From positions 138,735-202,734 of the forward strand of contig JACJYP010000010.1 of assembly GCA_020636045.1 (NCBI GenBank): 64,000 nucleotides of DNA, in the 5' to 3' direction. The position numbers and the translations under genes are program-made. The notes beneath the pieces were generated by a model that did not search any database, was not told the DNA's origin, and saw nothing but the letters and a program-made list of their open reading frames with translations. Shown here piece by piece: positions 24,372 through 32,231 of this stretch (position 1 is the stretch's first letter; every line of letters starts with the position of its first letter). Origin of the DNA: Lewinellaceae bacterium (GTDB lineage Bacteria; Bacteroidota; Bacteroidia; Chitinophagales; Saprospiraceae).

Positions 24372-26717
24372 TCAGCCGCCAAAAGCCATTTTTGCCCGCA
24401 GGCCGACATTCAGGCCCGGTTCGTCGGCATAAAAGCGGAAAAAATTCAGGTATTCCCGGTAGCGGATGTTACCGAGGTTCTGAACGGAAAGGCCGATCTC
24501 AAGCGAACGCCCCGAGGTGCCCAGCCGGAACGTATGACCCGCATCGAGACCGATGGTCGTAAATGCCGGGGGCGCATCTTTCAGCAACCCTTCGTCGGGG
24601 ATGCGCGTTTGCCGCAGGGCCGTTGCCGCCATCAGACGCACAAAAGTGCCGTCATTTGCTTGACCGCCAAGGCTCCATTTCAGCCCGTACTGAATGCGGT
24701 CGACCGGCATCAGCGGTAGCCAGTCCTGCCCGTCGTTCGCCGGTGTTTCGAGCGAATCGGCCAGCAGGCGGTAGCCGCGCAGTAGGGAGATGCGCGCTTC
24801 CAGCGACCAGTTTTTGGCAAAGGGCAGCGAAGCGTTGCCGTCCAGTCCCTGCAAAACCGCGTCCGACTGGGCGTAGAAGTATGCCGGAAAAGCACCCCGC
24901 ACCGTCAGTATGAAGGTATTTTGGGGGTCCAGGTAAATAAAATCCCTGATGCGGTTGTGGTACAGCGTCAGCATTACGTCCAGCCGTTCTTTTTGCAGGG
25001 AAATGCTGAGGCTGGTGTTCAGGGCTTTTTCCGGGCTCAGGTCGGGCCGCCCCTGTTCGTAAGTGCCGGCGCCGTGGTGCACGCCGCGGGCGAAGAGTTC
25101 GTTGACGTGCGGCGGCCGCCAGGCGTACCCTGAATTCAGGGTAGCGGACAGGTACTTCCGGAAGTGGTAGATGACACCCGCCGTCGCGGAAATGCTCCCG
25201 AAATGCACCAGGGTATCGATGTTCGACAGCGATCCGGAGGTAGTGGCGCTGGTGCGCCGGTAGTCGTATCGCACTCCGAACTCAAACTCCCAGGGGTTGG
25301 GGAAACGCCGCCAGCGCTCCATGGCCCACAGCGACGCACCGGCGGTCCGGTAATCGGGGATCAGCCCACCCAGCCCGACGAAATTCGTCTGTTGAATCCC
25401 CTGAATGCCTGCGCCGCCCTGCCAGTGCCCGATGGGCATATGCTCTGCAGAAAGGTCGATCGTGTTGGTCCATAAGCGAAATGACAACTGCGGCTTGTCG
25501 GCGGCGGTGCCGGAGCTGCGCACCACGTCGTACTCGCGGCGATGGTTGAACTGAAAGGCGTATTGACCGCTCCATTTCCATTTGTCGGAGAGCCGCTGCG
25601 TCACCTTGTATTTCGCCGTCATGTGTCCGACCTGCTGGTAGGGCCGTTCGATGCCGTAAGTAAAAGCATCGTCATTGTTGAGCGGCACCGGGCTATCGAT
25701 GGCCAGTTGCAGGTCGGTCAGGTTGCCGATATGCGACGCCCGCAGGATACCCAGTCGCTGATTGAAGGTGCTGAGGACGGCCTCGTGCGTCCAGCGCTCT
25801 TTTCCCCAGCCTGCCATCGCCGACAGGTCGAATTCCGCAGCGCCGGTGTTTCCCAGGTAATAGTCCGGCGTGCGCAGATTGCCACTTTTCTTTGCCGTAC
25901 CCTGCAGCCTGAACGCTGCCGTGCTGCTCGGCAAATGCCAGTCGAGCGCGCCGGAAGCCACCAGCCCCAGCCCGTTGGAAAATCCGCCCATCGCTACCCA
26001 GCCACCCATGCCGTCCTCCTCGCGCAGGGGCGCAGGTTCGAGGACCACAGCGCCGGCCAGCGCACCGGTGCCGTAGCGCACGCCGGCGGCGCCTTTGACG
26101 ACAGAAATTTTACCCGCGGAAAAAGGGTCGATCTCCGGGGCGTGTTCGCTGCCCCATTGCTGGCCTTCGAGCGTAAGCCCGTTGGCTACAATGGCGATGC
26201 GGTTGCTGTGAAGCCCCTGAATAACAGGTTTGGAAATGGTCAGGCCTGTGTTCAGCGTGGTCACGCCGGGCAACCGCCGGAGCGTTTCGCCGAGGTTGAT
26301 CCCGCGGGACGCCGCCAGGTCAATTTCGTCGACCTGTTGCTCCGGTTGTGCAGGCGCAGGCGCGATGGCTTTTTCGCGGATCACGACTTCTTTCAACACG
26401 GCGTTGTGGATCAGCCGGAAGTCCATCTCGGTATTTTCTTTCAGGCGGACAACCTGGGTGAAATGGTCGCATTCCACGTGGCTGATCTCCACGGTGTAAG
26501 GGGTGTTCTCACAAAGATCTGCTACGACAAAATAGCCTTTTTCATCTGAAATGGCGCCTTTTTCTGCCTCTGGAACCGATACGGAAGCGTAGGCCAGCGG
26601 CTCTCCCGTACCGGCCTCTACAATATGGCCGCGCAGGGCGATATGGCAATCCTGAGCCGATAGGCCGAGCGCACATGACAGACAAAAGCCAAGCATCGCG
26701 GCTTTGCTGTTGAGCAT
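24372..26717 (-). CDS. TonB-dependent receptor, possibly for a divalent metal
   Basis: 781 residues from ATG 26717; an earlier in-frame ATG at 26786 adds a stretch that does not look like a signal. Signal peptide of about 1-22 (LGFCLSCALGLSAQ), then a carboxypeptidase-like domain (ALRGHIVEAGTGEPLAYASVSVPEAE). The plug has LGETLRRLPGVTTLNTG and QGLHSNRIAIVANG and is followed by KGAAGVRYGTGALAGAVVLE. The barrel ends in a short hydrophobic strand. Its plug wording (LRRLPGV... IQGL...SNRIAI) resembles the zinc receptor ZnuD group more than siderophore receptors. The operon includes a His-rich protein upstream and a lipoprotein downstream. Metal uptake is therefore an inference. Confidence 0.88.
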   Translation of the reverse strand: MLNSKAAMLGFCLSCALGLSAQDCHIALRGHIVEAGTGEPLAYASVSVPEAEKGAISDEKGYFVVADLCENTPYTVEISHVECDHFTQVVRLKENTEMDFRLIHNAVLKEVVIREKAIAPAPAQPEQQVDEIDLAASRGINLGETLRRLPGVTTLNTGLTISKPVIQGLHSNRIAIVANGLTLEGQQWGSEHAPEIDPFSAGKISVVKGAAGVRYGTGALAGAVVLEPAPLREEDGMGGWVAMGGFSNGLGLVASGALDWHLPSSTAAFRLQGTAKKSGNLRTPDYYLGNTGAAEFDLSAMAGWGKERWTHEAVLSTFNQRLGILRASHIGNLTDLQLAIDSPVPLNNDDAFTYGIERPYQQVGHMTAKYKVTQRLSDKWKWSGQYAFQFNHRREYDVVRSSGTAADKPQLSFRLWTNTIDLSAEHMPIGHWQGGAGIQGIQQTNFVGLGGLIPDYRTAGASLWAMERWRRFPNPWEFEFGVRYDYRRTSATTSGSLSNIDTLVHFGSISATAGVIYHFRKYLSATLNSGYAWRPPHVNELFARGVHHGAGTYEQGRPDLSPEKALNTSLSISLQKERLDVMLTLYHNRIRDFIYLDPQNTFILTVRGAFPAYFYAQSDAVLQGLDGNASLPFAKNWSLEARISLLRGYRLLADSLETPANDGQDWLPLMPVDRIQYGLKWSLGGQANDGTFVRLMAATALRQTRIPDEGLLKDAPPAFTTIGLDAGHTFRLGTSGRSLEIGLSVQNLGNIRYREYLNFFRFYADEPGLNVGLRAKMAFGG

Positions 26718-26819
26718 AATAGCATATTTGAAATGTGGAAAAATGCGCACCCGCGCAGCGTCAAGCCATGCGTTTACCAACAACATGTCCCTATCGGGGG
26801 TGCGTCATAAAACATTGTA

Positions 26820-26837
26820 CCGGTATAAAAGTACCGG
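26820..26837. promoter_or_regulatory. CCGGTA-N6-TACCGG inverted repeat upstream of the receptor
   Basis: A perfect six-base inverted repeat between the receptor start (26717) and the end of the His-rich gene (26856). It may be an operator; I see no -7 box near it. Confidence 0.4.
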
Positions 26838-26855
26838 AACGGGCGCATGTACGCC

Positions 26856-27209
26856 TCAGATCACGGGAGGGCCGCGTCGGAAGATGCTGTCGCAGGCCGT
26901 TTTGGCATCGGTCGGTGGCTGATAAAAAACCGGCGGAATGGAATCCGGCAGTTTCAGCGGCGCTACGACAAGGGCATTGATGGTAAGTAGTTCGGGTACG
27001 CAAAGTACAAAGGCGCACATCGAACAATCGTCGGGGATATAACGCTCGTCGTGCAGGTGCGTACCGGGGTTCGCATGCGTGGCCGTGCAGGCAGGCCGGT
27101 CGTGGTGGTGCCGGAAAAACTCGTGCACACTTTTCAGCGACCAGGTCAGCGAAAAGAGTACGGCGAGCAAAAAGGCGCCGGTCCGGCGATATGTTGAGTT
27201 TTGTTGCAC
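26856..27209 (-). CDS. Small His/Cys-rich exported protein upstream of the receptor
   Basis: 117 residues. The N-terminal hydrophobic stretch (about 10-25, GAFLLAVLFSLTWS) is a signal or anchor. Histidine clusters follow: HEFFRHHHDRPAC, THANPGTHLHDE, and then DDCSMCAF. Several bacteroidete genomes carry small proteins of this layout ahead of TonB receptors, and the His and Cys clusters suggest binding of zinc, copper or haem; this is not proven. The spacing to the receptor start is about 140 bases and holds an inverted repeat, so it may share the operon or have a separate start. Confidence 0.6.
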   Translation of the reverse strand: MQQNSTYRRTGAFLLAVLFSLTWSLKSVHEFFRHHHDRPACTATHANPGTHLHDERYIPDDCSMCAFVLCVPELLTINALVVAPLKLPDSIPPVFYQPPTDAKTACDSIFRRGPPVI

Positions 27210-27290
27210 GTGCCTGCGTACTTGGAAAGGCGAAGTTAAACGTTTCGCGATAAAGAACGGTTATTCGACAGCGTCCGGTCCATTATGGAC

Positions 27291-27325
27291 AAAAAACGAA
27301 GCCCGGTCGTGGGTGGCCGGGCTTC
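27291..27325 (-). terminator. Terminator of the hpf gene
   Basis: GAAGCCCGG (27298-27306) and CCGGGCTTC (27317-27325) form a perfect 9-bp stem; the A-run to the left gives six T on the minus strand. It lies 46 bases past the hpf stop codon. Confidence 0.85.
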
Positions 27326-27370
27326 CGGCCGGATTGGCCGAAATAAGCAGGAGTGATCCCGCAGTATATT

Positions 27371-27688
27371 TTATTCTTCAAGAGCGCCACGCGTACTCAT
27401 TTTCTCTTTATGGCGCAGGAGTTGGCGTTTGAGGGTCACTACCGAGGCATTTATGGCGGATTCAAAAGTCCTTCCCGTTTTTTTGTCCATCATCCAGCCG
27501 CCCGGTACATGGAGTTTGATTTCGGTGATCTTTTCGCGTACTCTGCCCCCCGTATCCTGCAGTTTCAAATGCACTTCCGCATCAATACTACGGTCGAAAT
27601 AGCGGGTCAGTCGGTTGATCTTTTTCTCGATGTACGTTACTAACTTCTCGTCGGCGTGAAAATGCACAGCCTTCACACTGATGTTCAT
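27371..27688 (-). CDS. hpf: Ribosome hibernation-promoting factor family protein (short form)
   Basis: 105 residues from ATG 27688; three further in-frame Met precede it at 27700-27691. It has the single beta-alpha-beta-beta-beta-alpha domain of HPF/YfiA: MNISVKAVHFHADEKLVTYIEKKINRLTRYFDRSIDAEVHLKL, then ITEIKLHVPGGWMMDKKTGRTFESAINASVVTLKRQLLRHKEK. It binds the decoding centre of idle ribosomes, protecting them in stationary phase. It lacks the C-terminal dimerisation domain of long HPF, which is the common bacteroidete form. Its promoter region is the one that includes the inverted repeat at 27742-27840. Confidence 0.88.
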   Translation of the reverse strand: MNISVKAVHFHADEKLVTYIEKKINRLTRYFDRSIDAEVHLKLQDTGGRVREKITEIKLHVPGGWMMDKKTGRTFESAINASVVTLKRQLLRHKEKMSTRGALEE

Positions 27689-27741
27689 CATACTCAACAC
27701 TATTTTTAATGGTGAATAATTTGGCTAAAAGCTTTGCGGGG

Positions 27742-27840
27742 TGTTTGATAAAGATTTATCGGCAGCGGACCGGGAAGCAAATTTTTTCGATGAAAACCAT
27801 CATATTCCACCGATCGCTCTGTATAAATCTTTATCAAACA
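27742..27840. repeat. 18-bp perfect inverted repeat upstream of hpf
   Basis: TGTTTGATAAAGATTTAT (27742-27759) and its exact complement at 27823-27840, with 63 bases between. The arms could end a miniature mobile element or form a regulatory structure; the flanks show no clear target duplication. A near copy of the arm (TGTTTGATAAAG) occurs at about 16809-16820. No gene is seen in the remaining 27689-28233 gap of about 545 bases. Confidence 0.75.
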
Positions 27841-28233
27841 CAGGAGTATAAAAACGCGGCAACGTGCCGGCTGACGTTGAATGACGTTCTCGAAAAGAAC
27901 CGGCTTGCGCCGATTTTTAATCATGGTCCCGACTGACGTTGCCGCGAGGAGTTCCTGATAAGGCTTTCGCCCGGCCGCAACCGGCCGGACGGAACAAAGC
28001 TCAACTACTCACAAGAGAAAGAACGTTCGCACTATTTTCTTTGACAACCCAATGATAGATATTCCCTTCAAATCGCGCAAACTTTTTCCTAATTTTTTTT
28101 AGTTCTTCCGTCTAATATCCAGTTCATTATTATGCGTAACCATGTTTTTGCCAAACAATAAGGCATGAAATCTGATTGTTACGAAAGTATCCGATTTTTT
28201 TAACGGTACGTATTTCCCAATAAACGGCCGGAA

Positions 28234-29721
28234 ATGACGACTTTTACTAAAAATTGTCCCGACAGTATGCACACCGCTACAAACCGCACTTCCGCCCCAC
28301 CCCAAAGCGAAGAAATCAGGCGCATTTTTAATTTGCAACAACAGCATCAGCACATTGTTGCGCGCAGTACCGCCGGCGAACGGATCGCAAAACTCAAGCG
28401 ACTGCATGCCGCCATGATGCGTTATCGCGACGAGATCAACAAGGCGGTATGGGAGGACCTGCGTAAAAGCCCGACCGAGTCCAGCATCTCCGAACTGGGC
28501 GTCGTAAACGGCGAGATCAGACACACGATCCGGCACCTGCGCGGCTGGATGCGCCCAAAACGCGTCGGCACGCCGCTGGCGCTGTTCGGCACCGCTTCAA
28601 GGATACACTACGAGCCCAAGGGGGTGTGTCTTGTGTTATCTCCCTGGAACTTCCCCTTCAATCTCTCGTTGTCACCGGTGGTATCGGCGGTCGCCGCGGG
28701 CAACTGCGTCATCCTGAAACCTTCCGAACACGCCCCGCACAGCGCGGCCCTCATGAGAAAGATCATCGGCGAATGTTTCCCGCCTGAAGAAGTGGCCATG
28801 TTCGAAGGCGACGCCGAAGTCGCGCAGGAATTGCTCAAACTGCCGTTCAACCACGTCTTCTTTACCGGGAGTCCGGAAGTGGGCAAGATCGTCATGCGCG
28901 AGGCTGCACAGCACCTGGCCTCCGTCACACTCGAACTGGGTGGTAAAAACCCCACCATCGTGGACGAAACGGCCGACCTGGACGAAGCGGCCGCCAAAAT
29001 CGCCTGGCTCAAGGGGATGAACGGCGGACAGTCCTGCATCGCAGTGGATTACGTGCTGGTGCAGGAGCAGGTGCACGACCGGCTCGTGGGAAAGATCGCC
29101 CAACACCTCGGGAAATTCTACGGGGCCGACAGCGAGGCGCGGATGGCCTCGCCCGATCTGTGCCGCATGATCCATGAGCGGCATTTTCAGCGTGTGCAGG
29201 CACTGCTGCACGATGCACAGGAGCGCGGCGCCCAGGTTGCCTTCGGGGGCTTCAGCGATGCGGACACGCGCTACATCGAACCGACGGTGCTGACCCGTGT
29301 GCCCGACGAGGCGCGCATCTGGGGCGAAGAAACCTTCGGCCCTGTCATGCTCGTGCGCCCCTATCGCGACCTGAAAGAAGCCCTTGATTTCATCAACGCC
29401 AGGCCGCGGCCTTTGGCCATGTATATCTGGAGCGCGCACCGCGACCGCATCGCCCGCGTGCTCGCTGAAACCCGCAACGGCGACGTCACCGTCAACGACT
29501 GCGGCGCGCATTTTTACAACCCCGAACTGCCGTTCGGCGGGATCAATTACAGCGGCATCGGCAAAACGCACGGCAAGTTCGGATTCCTGGAATTCTGCAA
29601 CGCCCGCGGGGTGCTGCGTCAAAACCGCATTTATGCGCTTACCACGCCCTTTTTACCGCCCTACCGGAAACACGGCGGCCTGGTAAAAACGCTGCTGGAA
29701 GGTGTGGTGAAATGGTTCTGA
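28234..29721 (+). CDS. Aldehyde dehydrogenase family protein (class 3-like)
   Basis: A 495-residue NAD(P)-dependent aldehyde dehydrogenase with the catalytic cysteine C268 in GMNGGQSCIA and the general base E234 in TLELGGKNP. The Rossmann motif FFTGSPEVGKIVM and the N-terminal helix KPTESSISELGVVNGEI are as in ALDH3. The long C-terminus ending LTTPFLPPYRKHGG is the class 3 extension that can lie along a membrane. The typical ALDH3 substrate is a medium- or long-chain aldehyde, but specificity is inferred. The start could be ATG 28234 or 28267; family members often begin nearer the second. It is a single-gene unit ended by a strong bidirectional terminator. Confidence 0.9.
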   Translation: MTTFTKNCPDSMHTATNRTSAPPQSEEIRRIFNLQQQHQHIVARSTAGERIAKLKRLHAAMMRYRDEINKAVWEDLRKSPTESSISELGVVNGEIRHTIRHLRGWMRPKRVGTPLALFGTASRIHYEPKGVCLVLSPWNFPFNLSLSPVVSAVAAGNCVILKPSEHAPHSAALMRKIIGECFPPEEVAMFEGDAEVAQELLKLPFNHVFFTGSPEVGKIVMREAAQHLASVTLELGGKNPTIVDETADLDEAAAKIAWLKGMNGGQSCIAVDYVLVQEQVHDRLVGKIAQHLGKFYGADSEARMASPDLCRMIHERHFQRVQALLHDAQERGAQVAFGGFSDADTRYIEPTVLTRVPDEARIWGEETFGPVMLVRPYRDLKEALDFINARPRPLAMYIWSAHRDRIARVLAETRNGDVTVNDCGAHFYNPELPFGGINYSGIGKTHGKFGFLEFCNARGVLRQNRIYALTTPFLPPYRKHGGLVKTLLEGVVKWF

Positions 29722-29737
29722 ATGCGTAGCGGAAAAC

Positions 29738-29772
29738 AAAAAAGCCCCGCCGGACTCCGGCGGGGCTTTTTT
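29738..29772. terminator. Bidirectional intrinsic terminator between ALDH and PpiD genes
   Basis: AAAAAAGCCCCGCCGG and CCGGCGGGGCTTTTTT pair perfectly around a three-base loop. Both strands have a T-run, so it can end both converging transcripts. Confidence 0.93.
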
Positions 29773-29801
29773 ATGTCTTTGAAGCCCGAAGAGCCTCGGC
29801 A

Positions 29802-31898
29802 TTAATAAAACCGGCTTCGGAAGTCGTCGATATCGACCGCATCTCTCATCGAGTTCATCAGGTTGACGCGGAACATCGAAGCGGCAGAAGAGGAAGCCTG
29901 ACGGCGGAACATGGTCAGGTCGGCCGGCAATTGCTGCTCCAGTTTGTCGCTGACGGGCGATACGATGTACACGCCGCTGTTACCGACGATCGGCGCACTC
30001 ACCGCGCCTTTCTCAAGCGAGAAGGCTGCGCCCACCACGCGCGGCTCGGAGCCGCCCTGCGCGATGGCCGTGCTGCGTGCGGTATCGACCGTAACACCCC
30101 AGGTGCTGGCAATACCGGCCAGGTCGCCGGCATTTTGCATCATCTTGCTTTTGATCACCTCCGCTTTTTTGCGGTTTTTCACTTTCTGGTCGGCCTCCGG
30201 CGTCGCTTTCAGCGTAGCGATCGTGGCAGCGCCTTTCGGCGTGATGCTTTTCAGGGCAGCCACCACGTATTTGCTGTCGAAATAGCCGCCTGCAGGGTCG
30301 CGGAACACAAACACCTGCTGGCTGACGGCGCCGGTTTTTGTTTTTTCATCGAAAGTCCAGCGCACGATGTCGCGGGCGTCGTCGCCACCCGGAAGCACGC
30401 CCACATTGTAGTCGTTGGCTTTCAGCGGCGCGCTCGGCAATACCTGAAGATTCTGCTGGGTAGCAGTAGATTCCAGTTCCTCGATGGTTTTGGCTTGCTG
30501 CACCAGGGCCACCGCGCGGTCTTTGACGGCCATTTGTGTGCTTTTGCTCGGCTCGATGCGCTGGGTCAGGAACACGACCTTCACACCCGTATGGTTGTTT
30601 TCAAACTTTTTGCCGGTCACCGTGACCAGCTGGAGCACCTGCGGGTTTTTCAGTTTGTAGTATTTGCCTTGCTCGGCCTTGTAAAAAACGAGGTTGGCCA
30701 GGTCGTTGCCTTCAGCCGTACGCGCTACCCAGCCCAGGTCGCCGCCCAGCGCGGCCGTTTTGGTATCCTGGCTGAAGCGGGCCGCCAGCGAATCGAAGCG
30801 CGCCTGTCCGCTGTTGAGCACATTGAGCAGGCTGTCGATCCGGCGCTCGTTGTCCGGCGAATTTTGCATGGCAATATGGCTGATGCGCACGGAGTCGGGC
30901 ACCTGCTTGCGGTCGAGGATCTTGGCGATGCCCCAGGTGTTGCCGTCGAGATAAGGACCGACGACGGTGCCGAGCGGAAGTTTCAGCAGGGTATCCGCAA
31001 TTACTGCGGGCAGTTCGCTTTTGATGCGGTAGCCGCCGTTGTAGGTGCCGTTTTTGGATATCACAAAAACGGAATCGTTCTCTGCGCTGTTCAGGCCATC
31101 CACCAGCGAAGCCACCGCGTCGTGCGCCGAAGCGCTGTCAGTAGCGGTAGGCACCACGTCGAAAGTGACGTAATCGATCACACGCGTTTCTTCTTTCTGA
31201 TCGTACAGGTGCGGGTTTTCCTTGAGGAAAGCCTCGTAGTCGGCGTCGGTCACGGGCGCCTCGGCGTCGGTCACCTTGTCGTAGGGAATACGAACATAAC
31301 TGAAGTCAAGGCGCTGGTTGTTCTCGCGGAAAACCATTTCAGCCTGCCATTTCGGCGCATAAAGGCCTTTGGTCACCATGGCAGTCATCTTTTCCTGCAG
31401 GCGTTCCTTGATGATCTCTTTTTCCTGCTCGGCCCAGGTAGCCAGAAATTCGGGCTGGAGGCCCTGGTTGTTGTCGATCGCATTTTTGACGTTGGCGAGG
31501 TAGTTGCGGTCGGGGCCGCCGCCTTCGCCCTGATAGCGCTGGATGATCAGCGGGCTCAGGTTGTCGCCGAATTCCAGATCGCGCAGTTCTTCGCGGTCCA
31601 CGCCGAGGCCCAGGGCTTCTGCCTCCTGGGTGACGATGGAGCGTTCTACAAAATATTCCCAGGACTGCGTGCGAGCCTGGTAGGGTGTTTCCGAGCGGTT
31701 GTATATCAGCGCCTGATAAGTATCGAATTCGGAGCGTTTGATCTCCACGCCATTCACCTTTCCCAGCGTATTCACATCACCGGCGGCATAGTTGGATGTA
31801 TTCTGCACAATATCCATCAGGATAAACCCACCCAGTGCCAGGGTCATGGCAACGATGAGAATCCACCCGTTCTTTCGGATCGTACCGATTAAAGCCAT
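29802..31898 (-). CDS. PpiD-like periplasmic peptidylprolyl isomerase
   Basis: 698 residues, anchored by one N-terminal helix (about 12-30, WILIVAMTLALGGFILMDIV). A SurA N-terminal-like chaperone region (about 35-215) contains VNGVEIKRSEFDTYQALIYNRSETPYQAR. A parvulin domain follows around 335-435 (RISHIAMQ...RFDSLAARFSQDTKTAALGGDLGWV), and a second degenerate copy is possible after that. PpiD binds newly translocated proteins leaving SecYEG. Bacteroidete members are longer than E. coli PpiD (623 residues). Probable -7 box on the minus strand at 31966-31973. Isomerase activity is not certain because parvulin residues vary in this group. Confidence 0.88.
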   Translation of the reverse strand: MALIGTIRKNGWILIVAMTLALGGFILMDIVQNTSNYAAGDVNTLGKVNGVEIKRSEFDTYQALIYNRSETPYQARTQSWEYFVERSIVTQEAEALGLGVDREELRDLEFGDNLSPLIIQRYQGEGGGPDRNYLANVKNAIDNNQGLQPEFLATWAEQEKEIIKERLQEKMTAMVTKGLYAPKWQAEMVFRENNQRLDFSYVRIPYDKVTDAEAPVTDADYEAFLKENPHLYDQKEETRVIDYVTFDVVPTATDSASAHDAVASLVDGLNSAENDSVFVISKNGTYNGGYRIKSELPAVIADTLLKLPLGTVVGPYLDGNTWGIAKILDRKQVPDSVRISHIAMQNSPDNERRIDSLLNVLNSGQARFDSLAARFSQDTKTAALGGDLGWVARTAEGNDLANLVFYKAEQGKYYKLKNPQVLQLVTVTGKKFENNHTGVKVVFLTQRIEPSKSTQMAVKDRAVALVQQAKTIEELESTATQQNLQVLPSAPLKANDYNVGVLPGGDDARDIVRWTFDEKTKTGAVSQQVFVFRDPAGGYFDSKYVVAALKSITPKGAATIATLKATPEADQKVKNRKKAEVIKSKMMQNAGDLAGIASTWGVTVDTARSTAIAQGGSEPRVVGAAFSLEKGAVSAPIVGNSGVYIVSPVSDKLEQQLPADLTMFRRQASSSAASMFRVNLMNSMRDAVDIDDFRSRFY

Positions 31899-32231
31899 TT
31901 CGTTGTAATTATTTGATAATCAAATTTTTAAACACAAAAACTGGTCGCTCTAAAAAAAGCAGACGCAAAGGTAAATGTTCGGGGTGGAAAATTGTAAAAA
32001 TTTTCAAAGGAGCTTTGCTTTAAAAGGCACATGGAGCCGTTCAGGATCGCTTCTGAATTCGGTCGCGGCGGGCCAAGGGCGCCCGGGTCTGCATAATCTT
32101 TTTCCAAGCTTGTGCGTTTTGCCATTTCAGGCCATTGTCTTTCGGGATAAATACCTGATTTTTACCTTGGAAAAGGATGCCGGTAAAAAAGAAAGGCTAT
32201 GCGCAGGTCCGGCATGCAAAACTACCCGGCT
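31899..32231. other. Divergent intergenic region between ppiD and the TolB-like gene
   Basis: About 330 bases. A -7 box for ppiD reads TACCTTTG on the minus strand (31966-31973). A TTTTTACCTTGGA at about 32160 could belong to the plus strand but fits poorly. No gene is seen. Confidence 0.45.

Noticed and set aside
27700..28233. tRNA or other structured RNA gene in the hpf-ALDH gap
   Set aside because: I found no T-loop-like GGTTCGA pattern or cloverleaf spacing; only the inverted repeat stands out.
29931..31892. A 653-codon plus-strand frame opposite the PpiD-like gene
   Set aside because: No domain or signal can be found in it, while the minus-strand frame has a parvulin domain.
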